A program made the position numbers and the translations under genes. Positions 12,112-24,100 of a stretch of 64,000 nt of DNA are shown piece by piece. The notes under the pieces are model-generated. The model worked only from the letters and a program-made list of their open reading frames with translations. It had not been told where the DNA came from and ran no database searches. Positions within the stretch are counted from its first letter, which is position 1. Each line of letters opens with the position of its first letter. The stretch is from Dentipellis sp. KUC8613 (taxonomy: Eukaryota; Basidiomycota; Agaricomycetes; Russulales; Hericiaceae): contig NSJX01000012.1 in NCBI GenBank assembly GCA_002286715.1, forward strand, positions 1 through 64,000, read 5' to 3'.

Positions 12112-12756
12112 ATGGACACCCCCGCCCTCCGCAGACAGCTCCAGATCAAGGCCGGTGTCGCAAAGAGGTCCGTCTGTCTGCATGCCCATGCCGTACGCCC
12201 CACTCACCCACATACCCACTCATGCTGTACCGTGCCGTTCTGCAGGATCGCGAAGGAGCAGAAGATCTATAGAGACGAGGTCGAGGAGCTCCGGCGCAAG
12301 ACGGACAAGCTCGCCGCCGAGGGCGCAGAGGAGTGGGACATCAAGAACGGCGTACGTCTACAGCAGTCCTCCCTCTACCTTTCCGCTCCCCTTCCGATTT
12401 CCCATTTGCCCTGGCTTTCACCGGTACTGACGGCACGCGCCGGCCGCTCACAGAACCGCATGACGGAGGAGTCCGAAAAGATGGTCAAGGACGCGAACGT
12501 CCGCCTCGGAAAGGCCGTGGGCGAGCTGCGCGATCTCGTGGTACGTCCGCGTCTACGTCTTGCACACATCCACACCCATATACCGCCCGCTCTCCTCGGC
12601 GGATTTGACGCTGATGCTGATTCCCCCTTCCTTCCAACCTTCCAACCTTCCAACCTTCTTCCCGCCCACCAGAACGCAGCGAAGAAGGATCCCGCGCTCG
12701 CGGAGGACGAGGCGCTCCTTAAGGCAGAGGAGGCGCTCGAGGAAGCCAGCATATGA
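12112..12756 (+). CDS. TBCA: Tubulin-specific chaperone A (TBCA)
   Basis: Cytosolic cofactor A of the tubulin-folding pathway, which holds beta-tubulin intermediates released from CCT. Exons: 12112-12167, 12246-12351, 12454-12540, 12673-12756, giving 110 aa, the usual family length. The sequence is the expected three-helix bundle of charged amphipathic helices: an N-terminal LRRQLQIKAGVAKR, a middle helix with KIYRDEVEELRRKTDKLAAEG, a third beginning NRMTEESEKMVKDANVRLGK, and an acidic C-terminus. All three introns keep frame. The gene converges on MED11, whose stop lies 144 bases away on the other strand. Confidence 0.93.
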   Translation: MDTPALRRQLQIKAGVAKRSVCLHAHAVRPTHPHTHSCCTVPFCRIAKEQKIYRDEVEELRRKTDKLAAEGAEEWDIKNGVRLQQSSLYLSAPLPISHLPWLSPVLTARAGRSQNRMTEESEKMVKDANVRLGKAVGELRDLVVRPRLRLAHIHTHIPPALLGGFDADADSPFLPTFQPSNLLPAHQNAAKKDPALAEDEALLKAEEALEEASI

Positions 12757-12900
12757 CACGACCGATGACCGCCGCTGTGATCCTGCCTGCACCCCCGCCC
12801 GACTTAGTCCACGAAGATCGCCGCCACCATGTTGTACCATACACGCACCGTAGTTAGCCAGCTCCTATATGCCACTGCAGCACCTTCTCCCAGCCCGCGC

Positions 12901-13847
12901 CTACTCCTGCATCGCGGTATCGGTGTCGGTATCCCGCGTGCCCTGTTGCTCTTGTTCTTGCCTCTCGCGCGCGCGCACATCCTTCAGCTTCGTGAGCGCC
13001 TGCAGCATGCCCTTCCACGCGTCCCGCTCGACGCGCTCCTCCTGCAGCCCGCGGGTCTTCGGCCGCGGCGTATGCGCATGCGCATCGCCCGGGCCCGCGG
13101 ACGCAGACACACTGGAAGCGGATGCATGTGCGTGCGTGTGCGTGTGTGTGCTCGGGGGAAGGCCCACGCCGAGCGCCGAGGGCACGAAGCCCGGCGGGGG
13201 CGCGTCGATCGCGGAGGGCGCGATGCGGGACTGGCGGATGTGTGCGAGGGAGGAGCGCATTGCGATTTGGATGTTCTGCGCAGATTGAGCGGGGGTCGAG
13301 TACCAGATCGGGGTTGTGAAGAGAGGAGAGTCCGTGCCGGGCAGGGGCAAGCGAAGCAGCCGTAGACGCAGACGCAGACGCAGACGCAGAGTGGGCGAAT
13401 AGAGTAGGTCAGGTGGGAGGGTGAAGAGAAAGGAAGGAAGGAAAGGAGACGATCGTGGACTGAATTGAGTGCTGAAACATGGCGCGGGGATGTGTTTGGG
13501 AGACTCACGTCCAGCCGTTCGAAGTACTCGCTGACTTCCTCCACGAACCGCTCGTCGCGCTCGCCGCCATGCGGCAGCCCGTCCTCGGGCGCGTCCGTCT
13601 GGGGCAGGGTCAGGAGGGATATGGACGATGCTGCCAGGGAGAGGAGACGGCCGATGTCCTGTTCACGCCGTGAGCACTGCGGTCGCGGTTGTCGTACCAG
13701 AGAGCGCAAAAGTGTACATACCTTTTCGACCTCACCCAACTCGTAGATTTGCCGTGCGGTACGGCTTGACGACCAGATGGGGTCTATACCGCCGGCGTTG
13801 CTGTCATTTTGCGAAGGAGGCACCTGGGAGTTGTCGTCGGTAGCCAT
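12901..13847 (-). CDS. MED11: Mediator complex subunit 11
   Basis: Head-module subunit of Mediator, needed for RNA polymerase II pre-initiation complex assembly. Exons (reading direction): 13847-13722, 13658-13509, 13275-12901, giving 216 aa. The conserved core is the helical stretch RQIYELGEVEK joined to DIGRLLSLAASSISLLT, then EEVSEYFERLD joined to NIQIAMRSSLAHIRQSRI. After this core the protein has a low-complexity His/Thr/Ala/Ser tract and an acidic, Gln-rich C-terminus, longer than in yeast. The start at 13847 was chosen because it opens the conserved N-terminus; the frame continues upstream without a better ATG. The second intron (13276-13508, 233 bp) is unusually long for this window and contains a hexamer microsatellite. 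Confidence 0.85.
13364..13391. repeat. (GACGCA)n microsatellite in MED11 intron
   Basis: About four and a half tandem copies of the hexamer GACGCA lie inside the long second intron of MED11. Together with the interrupted GT-rich tract at 13115-13160, which encodes a Thr-His/Ala-His run in the same gene, this makes MED11 a likely site of length polymorphism. Confidence 0.75.
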
Positions 13848-14090
13848 CCCATGAACGTCGCATGCAAACAAGGTTGAGCTTTGCAACAGGCGCCCGGGCC
13901 GAGCGTGGTGACGGTTGCCGCGCCCGCAGGTTGTCAACCTGACAAGTAGGCCATGTACCTTCAAGTTTACATTGTCAATTATCTTTTCTACGCTACATGC
14001 TTCAAGTCGCTACTGATACTAATAAACGGTATACAGCTTCGTTCGGATCGAATCGTCCTGGTCGATCTTCCAGCCTTCAGGCATATGCAC

Positions 14091-17000
14091 CTAATAGTTC
14101 TGCTCATAGCCCTCGTTTCCATACCCACCTTCACGCCTGCCATATCCCTCCTGACCTTCATCGAGTGTCAGGTTCTCGGCGCTGAAGGTCTCCTGGTTCC
14201 CTTCGTCTTCGTAGCCTCCTCTGGAGCGGCGCTCCTCACCATAGCTCTCCTGGCCTCCGCCGTAGCCTCCGCCTTCGTACTCACCCGACCTGCCATAGCT
14301 CTCGCGACCTCCGCCATATTGCTCTTCCTGGCGCCCTCCGTATTGATCTTCCTGGCGCCCTCCGTACTCTTCTGCCTGACGCTCGGCCCTCCTGCCGTAG
14401 CCGGAGGACTCATCGCCGCCGCCGTAGCTCTGCTCCTGACGGCTCTCGCGGTAAGATGGCTGTTCAGCGTAGCTTCCTCGGCCGTACGACGGCTCTTCCT
14501 CCCTGCGAGAGGACCGCTCCTCCTCGTATCCACCCCTGCGAGAGGCCTGCTGCTCGCCGTAGCCCCCTCCGCCATACGACTGCTGCTGCTCGCTGTACCC
14601 GCCTCCGCCGTAGGATTGCTGCTCGCCGTAGCCCGAGCGTCCGCCATAGCCCTCTGACTCCCTTCCGTACCTGGACTCAGATGCAGGCTGCTCGTACGCC
14701 GGCTGATAGCTGGAGCGCTCCTCCTGCCTCCTGCCGCCGCCATACGACGGCTGTTCGTCGTAACCCGACTGTCTGCCGTAGCTCTCTTCATTTCCGTAGC
14801 GAGACTCTGTGGCTTGTTCGCCGTACGATGGCCGGTACGCGGACTCGTCCCGCCTGGGAGCATCTTGGCTTTCATAGCCGTAGCCAGAGGAACGAGTCTC
14901 TTCCTGGCGGCCGTAGCTTGGCTGCTCCTGCTCCTGCTGCTCCTGGTGGTGATGATGGTGACGGCGATGCTCTGCAAAGGGTGCTGTCAGCAAAGGGCGT
15001 TGTGGAGAAAGGCTATAGACAGACCTTGCTCATACTCATCACGCCTGCCTCCGCCATACGATTCCTCCTGACGACCAGAGCCATAGCTGGACTGCTCCTG
15101 GTTGTATTCGCCACCAGACGAACGGCCGTAGTTCTGGGATCCTGACAACGACAAAGGTAATCAACAAATGGTCCATGAAATCAGGAACCCCTTACCCTGG
15201 TCCTCGCCATACTGGGGCCTGGAGCTATACCCAGATTGCTCGTCGTTTTCCTTGGACAAGTAGTCCCCAGGCGAAGTATATTGTCCGGCAGAAGCGAAAG
15301 CGCCACCGCCGTGGGCATGCGAACCACCGGGAGTGGCAGCGGTCTCGTCATCTGAGCCTTTCCGCTTGTTCTGGCCGTTCCTCACGCTCTCCTGCAAGAC
15401 ACTTGAACAACAACGATGGGGCGAATGTGAGGGAATGCATTACCTTGGTGAGCGACTGGAGGATCTCGTCCCGTTCTTCGCCAGTTTCGCTGAGCCACCG
15501 CTCCATGGCTTCGAACATGGCGTTCTGGATCTGGGAGCGTCCGACGTTGTAATACGGGTGGTGGAAGGCCTCCAGGATCTGACAGGAAGATGAGTTCATG
15601 GGGTCTGCGGCGAGAGTGGTAAGTGAGATCTTACTCTGTCAATGACTTCATCGGGGTTTGACCTGTCGTCAAACCAGGCTTGGACGATCAATTGCACGGT
15701 ATGCTGGACGACAACTTGGGCGATTTTGCCGGCAGGTTCGTTCAGGATGAGCTGGAAGTGGTCCTACAAGTCATCTGAGTGAGGCGTGCCCTAGGTAGGC
15801 GAAAGGAGATAGGTACTTTGGACAGAAGACTATGCGAGGGGTCAGAGGCCCGTGGGTTGTTGAACACCTCGTACTGGTCATCAGAGTCGATGACAGCCTT
15901 GCTACCCTCGCCAAGGACTTCCGTAGCTTCGGTCAAGATAGGCTGGTTACAGACAAATTAGTCGACCGGTCAGCGACCCCATGCAAAAATACGTACTGTC
16001 AACCAGGGTGCAAGGATGGTATAGACATCTGCGGAACCAGAGGGTAAGCAAACAATATACTTTGAAGAGAAAATCATCCACTGACAAGCATTGAGAGCGT
16101 CAGTGATACCGTCTATCAAGTCACTCAAACCGGGGATCATCTCGATTTTCTCAAGGATAGCGCGGTATATACTGTCTCGCCATTTGAGCAGAGCCCAGAG
16201 CTGGCGCTGCACCTCAGGAGGGGCGACGTTATTCGGGTCGAAGTTGTAAGCCTTAGATGCCTTGTGCAAATCCTCGGCCGTGTTCATCTGGTCCGAACCT
16301 CCGCCAAGGGGTATCTTTGACAATAGATTCTTCAGGTTCCTAATCACAGACTCAGAATCTCCGCCAGCGGCCTAGATGAACGGTTAGTCAGTTGTTCTAT
16401 GTGATCCCACTATTTCATTTACATCGTTCATTTTCTGCGACAGGTCCGTGACGGATCCCTGGCTAAGGTGATCAGTCGCCTCGCCCATCATGGAGTGCAT
16501 GAAGTCAGCACTTCCAAACGTCCCGGTCACAAGGGGAGGTGCCGGACCGTTAGGAGTGTCGATGATAACTGTAATACCTCCAATTAGCACGCCGGATATC
16601 CAGGGCATTTTTCGAATAGGTGCCCACCAGAGTCCCCAACGTGGCAGAAGATTTGCTCGTGACCCATCTTCCTGAGAGCGATCTCACACCAATTGCTGTG
16701 CGCTAGGAGATCTTCTAGGGTGTGCAGACCCGTGCCCAAAAGGCGATACGCCTCCCACAGGTCCGCGCCTTCCTCGCCCCTAGAGCGCCGGCCATGCTCG
16801 ATGCAGGCTCTCAGGGTTCGGCGGATATGGGCAGTGGATGTGTCCCAGCCCTGGTTGTCCGAGGCCATGTAATTCTGCACAGTGGTTTGTCAGGGACCGA
16901 ACTGTCGGAATGTGTGTCCCGATTTACTTTCATCCCCGTCCGCGGATCAATCTCGAGCTCACGAGGATTCACGGGAGGTCGAAGCTTCGGGTGGAAACGA

Positions 17001-17836
17001 CGTGCGTCGCCTTCCTTCTCGGCGTAGCCCCTGACAATAAACGCTATTGGCTTTCTTCCATATACGAAGCAGCGTTAGGCTTACTTTGGGTTATCGATAT
17101 GTTCCTGATATAGCGCGCAGACATGAGAAAAGGCCTGGACGCTTGGAGTATGGATGACTTACCACCGGGAGGTATACGGCAAGCCTGTCCGGAGTGACCT
17201 CAAACTCTTCAGTAGCGAAGCCGAATGTCTGTGTGTACGTATCCATTGGTTCTGCGGGACCCTTTGGCTATTCACAAATGACGCACCATGAAGCCAAGCA
17301 CGGCGACAATTAGAACGAGGGTATCGGCGGTCAACTTGCTCAATCCAGCGATGTCCATGGCCTGCGAGGTGGTCTCAGGACCTAGGCCACATCTTCGGCA
17401 AGTCCTGGAACACGCACCTGAGAGTAATCTCGCAGCCAGTTTCCCTGTAACGAAATCAGTAAATACAGCTCTGCAACGAACGGTCCGGATTACTCACAAA
17501 ATAAACCTTCTTTACGTCTCCTTTGTTGAATTTCTTTCCACCGCTGGAGCCGCCGGAGAGTATAGACGAAGCTATGCTGAGGATGCCTCCTCCAGCAGCT
17601 CCCTTTCCAGCCGCTTTCGCGACTTCGGTCAAGATATTCTCGATATCTCCATGACGGAAGGCCTTGTCTGCGCTGCAAATGAGCCCGCGTTCCCTCGGTG
17701 TCACTTCAGAAAGAATAGACGTACTGTTTAGATAAGAGAAATCAGGGATATCACCCGCGCCAAATGCGTATGTCTCGGGTGGTAAAAGAACAAGAACGAT
17801 GGTCAGCAAGAGCAGGTTCGTCGTTAGAGAGGGCAT
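14091..17836 (-). CDS. het-c: HET-C heterokaryon incompatibility protein
   Basis: HET-C family protein of 955 aa in 17 exons. Exons, 5' to 3': 17836-17725, 17667-17498, 17444-17418, 17361-17287, 17228-17163, 17104-17085, 17030-16928, 16874-16628, 16568-16423, 16371-16086, 16028-15997, 15942-15817, 15763-15635, 15578-15444, 15391-15196, 15141-15025, 14971-14091. A signal peptide of about 24 aa precedes FGAGDIP. Family blocks follow in order: FRHGDIENIL, NWLRDYSQAMD, FATEEFEVTPDRLAVYLPVEHIDNPKGY, LHTLEDLLAHSNWCE, LVTGTFGSADFMHSM and LLSKDHF. From about residue 660 the protein is a Gly/Tyr/Ser/Gln/Arg-rich tail of repeated SYGG and YGE-type units; Neurospora HET-C also ends in a glycine-rich region. 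In Neurospora, alleles of het-c govern vegetative incompatibility; whether this copy does so is unknown. One acceptor (16569 versus a nearby GAG) and the donor at 16085 are judgement calls. Confidence 0.93.
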
Positions 17837-18105
17837 AGTGATAAGTTAGAAGGAACTTTGAGCAGCTGGGCATGGTGGGCCGAGGGTATTTATCGTCTTC
17901 GAGATCGCGGATGCCAAGCCATGACGTCGTCCATACCAGGTAACTACGCAGCAGCACAAAAAATCCAATTATACCGGGTGATAGAATACAGCAAGAAGCT
18001 ACAAGTTTGAAAACGTATCGACAACTAGGGTCCTTCGTGCGCAAAACATAAGACATACACAACGACGATATGAAAGCAGGACGATGCAAAACGAAGTATA
18101 CCAGG

Positions 18106-21100
18106 TCATCCCATCTTGGCCTTCTTCGACACGGGCTGCGTCCCGTTTGGTTTCTCGCTCTCTTTCCTCTTCTTCCCCTGCTGGGATTTGAAGGCGGAAA
18201 TCAACTCTTTCAAACGGTTCTTCACCATGATCGAGATCTTCCCGACCTCCGAGTCGGCGCCATTGAACTTGATAGCATTGCGAATCATCAAGTCAAGGTC
18301 TGCCTCCCAGGCCTCTACAGAGTCGTATTTGTCTGCGTCGAGCTTCTGGCGGATGGTTCGGAGGTCTCGAGCGTCTTTGCGAGGGATAACGTCGAAATAG
18401 GTAGGAATATTCAACAGCACGGGATCGACGGGCTCCCGGAAGACAAAAGATCTACGGCGCAAGTTCAGCAATGCCCGTGAATATTGAGATGAGATACACT
18501 GACAGAGGATCCTTGACAAAGTTTGTCATGATGGATTGTAAACCCCGTTTCTCTTGCCAAGCGAGCTTCCTTTCCGTGATTTTGGCCCATTCCTTCTTGA
18601 ACGATTTCTCTATAGCATCCGCACATTGGCATGGATACGTCGTTGGAGGATTAAATTGACGACAGTTGATGAAGATCTGTTCGACGTCTTTGACAAACTC
18701 GTCCATGGTAGCGTACGAGTTAGCATTGAGCTTGTTGGTCATGGTACCAAAATCCATCGGGGACTTGATCTCGTCATAGTAGCTGGAGAAGAGATCATTA
18801 GCTCAGGGTCCATCTAGAAGCTCAATGAAAGCATACGTAGGGCATCCGTCGAGTATAGGGTCGACGGGACGAGAGAAGATCCCAGCCTCTGGGAGTCGGA
18901 GAAGATTCCTGATGATCTCCTTACACTTAGTCTTATTGATAGGTATGGGTTGCGGGTTGGGAGATTTCTTCGGAGGCTTCGTTGGTGCGTGCACGGGTGC
19001 AACCTCCTTCTCCTTGCCCTTGACAGAGGGACGAGGTGCAGGCGATGGTGCGGGAGTGGGGGTGTTACTAGTGCTACTAGACTCCCCAGGTCTCTTGAGC
19101 TTAACGGAGACCGAGGGCTTCGGCGGCGACTTCTCCTTGAGTTCCTTCTCCGGCAATGGTGGAGGTGGAGGCCGACTAAGTTTCTTGCTTGGCGTTGCCA
19201 GAGCCAAGATTTCGTCTTCCGTGACATCATCGTAGTCAGCTCCTTTCTTCCTCTTGACGGGCACGGTCGCGGGGGTCTTCGCTTTAGATCCGTCTTCAGA
19301 CTTTGCGATCGGAGAGTGCTGCTTCCTGGCCCCATTCTCTCTCTCCTTCTGCCTTTCAATGGCAATGACCTCTTCGAGCAGGTCGATAGACCCGTCGTCT
19401 ATCGGAGGGGGTGGCATTTCTGTGATCTTGGGTTTCTTGGGCTTTGGTCTCGGAACTACAGAGGCCTTTGAAGACACCTCGACTGGTCGAGGAGCCGCAG
19501 GTACAGCCGGTCGAGGAGTGGCACCCGAACCCAGTTTGAGTTTGATAGAGGTGCGGGGGGCGACCTCTGGAACAGGGATCGACGGAGCCGGAGGCTTGGA
19601 TGAGCTAGCAATCGCCTGCGTCGCCATTGGCACCGGAGGAGGCGCCATAGGTTTGGGGGGCTTCGGCTGAGCAGCTGCCTTACTGTCCAAAGTCTTGTTG
19701 ATACGAATCCATTCTGGCGGAGACGTCAGATGACATATTCACATTTGATAACAGGACGACCTACGTTTGTCAAAGAACGATTCGAGGGCTAGGGACTCAT
19801 TGTAGGCATATGTGTTCGGCGCATTATACGTCTTCGCGTTGCGGATCATGAGACGGAAATCAGCCTCAAACGCGAAGCGATCCTTATACATGCCCTCTTC
19901 TAATTTGGCGCCCATGGTACTAAGGTCCATTGGGTTCTTGATAAATTCGAAGTAGCTGGGGTGACCGTCAGATATCGCTCAATTATGCGAACATCCAAAC
20001 CTTACTTTGGAGCCCTGTCTCGAACGGGGTCGACAGGTTGCAGGAACAGCAATGCATTCTTGTGAGTCCTCAACTTCTGCACTGCATTTCGGCATGCCCG
20101 CAAGTCGAATGCGCCCATTCCACCACTCTGCGCTTTCGGGATGTGCTTAGGATGGTTAGGTTTCGGGGGTTTGGCCTTCGCCTTGGGAGCTTGAGGCTGG
20201 AAAGCGACTGCCTTTCTCTGAACAGTGACGGCAAGAGGTACATCCGGCTCTGTATCGATGATTGGAAGTGGCTTGGGCGCAGCTATTTCGACGGGGGTTG
20301 AGACTGCGGAGGGTACCAGGCGAACCTTTGGCGCAGCGGAGCTAGGGATAAGAGGTTTGGTCGGGCGAGCTTTGAGCGGAATTTTGAGCACAGGTGTCGG
20401 TGGTGGGACTTCTGTAACAGGCGTTGGGGGTGGAAGCGTGATCTTGACCTTTGGTAGTGATTCTTCCGCCCCCCGTATGAGAATATCCGCGAGTTTCAGG
20501 ACAGCCCATCGGACCTCAGTATCGGCATCGGGCGCGCTAAAATAATAGATGAGACTGTGAACGGCAAGCGAACTCACGACCTACAGAGCGATAGGAAGCA
20601 AAAACTCCCTCACGACCTCGTTCTTTCCGATCTCCTTGTCCTTCCTCAAGGCTTTGATCATTAAGTCCACCTCGCTCTTCTTGTTCTCTTTTGCCTTTTC
20701 TTGCATGTTCCCATCTTCTTCGATGAGTAGTGCCTCCGATTCTTTGGTGGAATTCTTGAGCTCGCCCATGGTGACGAGTAAACCCAACGACTGGCACGCA
20801 GTACGTGCGACATGCCGTCGAATTACACGTGATGGATCGTGCGCCATGACAGCCAAGACGTAGCCCATGATCTTTGGTGTGTACCACTTGGTGAGGAAAA
20901 GTGCATCGAAGGCCGCAATGCGGACTTGAGTATAATTTCCTTCTCTGAAAGAAGGTCAGACACCGGTAGGGTAGTGTAGCTTTGAATACATACCGTGTCA
21001 TCGGGAAGAACACACGAGGGTCGTTGGGGATGAGATTGGCGATGCTAAGTATGAGACGGAACTGCCAAACAGTCAGCACCAGGATATTGCAAGTTCCGGT

Positions 21101-24100
21101 TCACTTTACCTCCAGAGCCGCAACCGTGACGACGTTATGTGGCGAGGGTATTAATCGGTCCATGTTGCGATACCGATCGACCTCGTCCAACGCCTGCCTC
21201 AAAAGGCCAGCGTCTTCAGAAGTCTGTTCATTCTTCGCTTCCATCGGAAACAACTCCCCACGTTCCGGAGGCACTGTCGAAACGCTAGCGCATGCGAGTG
21301 ACGATATGACTGTGCAAATGTAGAAAGCATCCGTATACTACGTAGCGTGGTCAGCTTTGTAAGATACGCGGGGAAGTAGTGCATACAGGGTTAGCAGTAT
21401 TGTCGTTATACTTCAGTTGGTCTGTCAGAAACTGTCGCACGACTGATGGGCATTTTCCGTTCTCGAAACGGACTTGAGCTATCGCCTTCACCAATGCCTG
21501 TAATTGACGTCTTTAGATTGTACTACGCATATATGAATGGCGATTCTTACCCGCCGAACAAAGTACTCCGCAATATCCGAGAAATCATTTGGGCGAGGAA
21601 CGTATGTATGGGTGAAAAGATCTTGCTGTGAATCGTCGGGTTCGTAGCAATATCGCAAGAAAAGCTTGAAGAGGTGGAACAGTCCAAGAAAGTCCAACCT
21701 CCGTAGTGCGCACTGTTAGACAGGTCAGTTACTTCTCGTTTGCACGACTCGACTATACTCACCATAACTAATGCCAATGCAGCTTCACACCGGACACGGA
21801 AGAAATAGTTCGTCACCAGTACAGTCTTGGTAAGCGTGCTGGATATGATTGCACTCGGCATTTTCGTCAACGCGTTGACGGCCTGTCCTCAAATTAGCAG
21901 GGTAACTATGATACATGTCAGCGATGGCTTACCTCGAGCTGCGCGACAACGTCTCGGTCGCGCTGCAACTGCGACACCCACATAAAATCTGGCTGGTCGA
22001 ATGCAATAGCCGCGATCCACTCGAAGTCTGCGTCCATCCGGATCCACTCGTATGTCGCCCCACTCATCACCTGCTCATCCTCCTCCGTCCAATCAACAAC
22101 CTTCCAATTCTCTCGCTCCTTCTCCTTCTCCCAAACCTCCAGACCAAATCCCATATCAACCATACCCATTGCCTCAGCCGCCTCTGCGTCGCCCTCCGCT
22201 GCGGCCTGTGCTGCAGCCTGCCGAGCTAGGTAACGCTTTGTGTTTCGACGCACACGCTTGTACTTGGTATTGAAGGGCACTTCATAGCGTTTGAAGGGTG
22301 CTCGAATATCGAGTACGTGCTCATACGGTGTCCCATCGGCTTCATGGATACGGATGGTCATTTGTCCCTACAACAAAACGTATTCGTACCTTGTATTCCT
22401 GCGTGCACGGGAAAAGACGCACCTCGAAGAAAGGTACCGGTTTCAACAATGTCTTGACGACCTCATCGTGTTCGTGTGCCTTGTGAGCAGGTGCATCCTG
22501 GCGCATCGTGATCTCAACTGCCATCTTCTTTCGATTGAAGGTCGCTGAGAAACCGAACGACGGACAGCCACTTCCGTATATCCACTGTTCTGCAAACGAC
22601 CGCAGGTCAACGCCGCTGACTTTCCTGCATGTCCTAAGGAAAGTATGTGTTGAAAGCGCGTTATGCGGCATTTCACCCGAGATAGCAGACAGAAAGAGTT
22701 TCGGCAACACACGAGACAGGCCAAGAGAGGTCCCAGACTTCCCAAGACGGCGGTCCAGAATATGGAGAACGAGGGGAGACTTCAGATTGATAAACGGGAG
22801 GAAGGCAGATTCCGGAGGGTCGAGTAACTGAGGCTGGCAGATAGGAGGCATGCTGCCATGATCCCACTCTAGAACACGGTCCATATCTTTTTTGAGGCGG
22901 AATCGATATTCGTTATTCCCAAAAAGCTTTCTCAAGAAGAGCCCCGAGATATAGAGGCCGAGCCCATTCACAAGCCACAGATCTGACCAGACTTTCGGTT
23001 GGATGTTAATCCCAATCCACTGGCACGCCAACGCATGGCTGAGAGCCTGCCGAGTTTCATAAACCTGGTCAATCGCGTCTTCTCCGTGAAGCAGGTCAAC
23101 GGACACGATAGACAAGGTCGATGTGTCGAATCGTAGGGTCGGAAGCTCGTCCACGAACACGAACTTGTGTGAACTGAAAGGGTAGGATCCGAACTCAGTT
23201 GAGTAGAACGTCATAGCTTGGCGTGTAAAAGGGACGGAAGCCTGCAGTTGCGCTTCATGGCCCAGGGAACAGAATGCATGCATTTGGGGTTGAGACGAGC
23301 CACCCGCTTCGTCGCCGATAACCGCTTCTGTAGGGATGGGCAACACATGCAACGGGCCCGCGACAAAACCTATATGTTGGACAGAGGTCGGGGTGGTCTG
23401 AGAGAAGACGAAGATAGATTTGTTTGAATTGAAGGGGTGAGCCACCTATTATGACGGTCATGAGATAACTTCGGTAGTAGTATGACTCATAATCACCTGT
23501 TCAACAAGATCGCCACTGCAAACAACAACAGTAGGATGCTCGTCTTGGGCTTCCTCGTATTCGTCGGGATCTCGCTCCTCCAGGTACCGTTGGACGACGA
23601 ATTCGAAATCCCACGTGCACCTCTCCCACAGATTGTCCAGACAAGGAACCCAGCATCGAGCAGCATCCGGGCATGAAGGAGTTGTGTATACATGAGGAAC
23701 ACGCTGAACATGTTCAGAAAGTGGTCGTGAATCCACGAGACGATGCACTTACGTAGGGATACGCATCCGTAGGCAACACAAACTGCAAGCCATCGGCAGG
23801 ATTACGCAAGCTGTACTCGATGTAAATCGTAATAGGCGAGAATTCGGGCATGGCGACGAGTGGTTGAGATGCCACAAACCCCGGCGTCTGCGGTTCGGGC
23901 GTCGCGGCTATATTGAGGGTGCGCGAGTCAGCGAAGAGGGTGCCTTCACAAAGCAGGTGGGATGCTTACCTTCGCTCATAATGCCTCCCAGCGAGTTTCC
24001 AGACTGCTTCAGGGGAACCTCCTTCGGGATTGCGATGGACAACTCTCCATCATCGTTCTCTGCTAAGGCTGAATACAACTTCCGCTTCAATTCAGGGTGA

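Noticed and set aside
14168..15145. Large frames on both strands within the het-c tail
   Set aside because: Alternative frames of the Gly/Tyr repeat DNA; only the frame continuous with the HET-C exons keeps domain order.
18825..19670. Plus-strand Gly/Ser-rich frames
   Set aside because: Antisense to the Pro/Lys-rich linker between TAF2 bromodomains.
22900..23100. Loss of HEXXH in the TAF2 aminopeptidase fold as a novelty
   Set aside because: TAF2 is known to lack the zinc site; this is expected.
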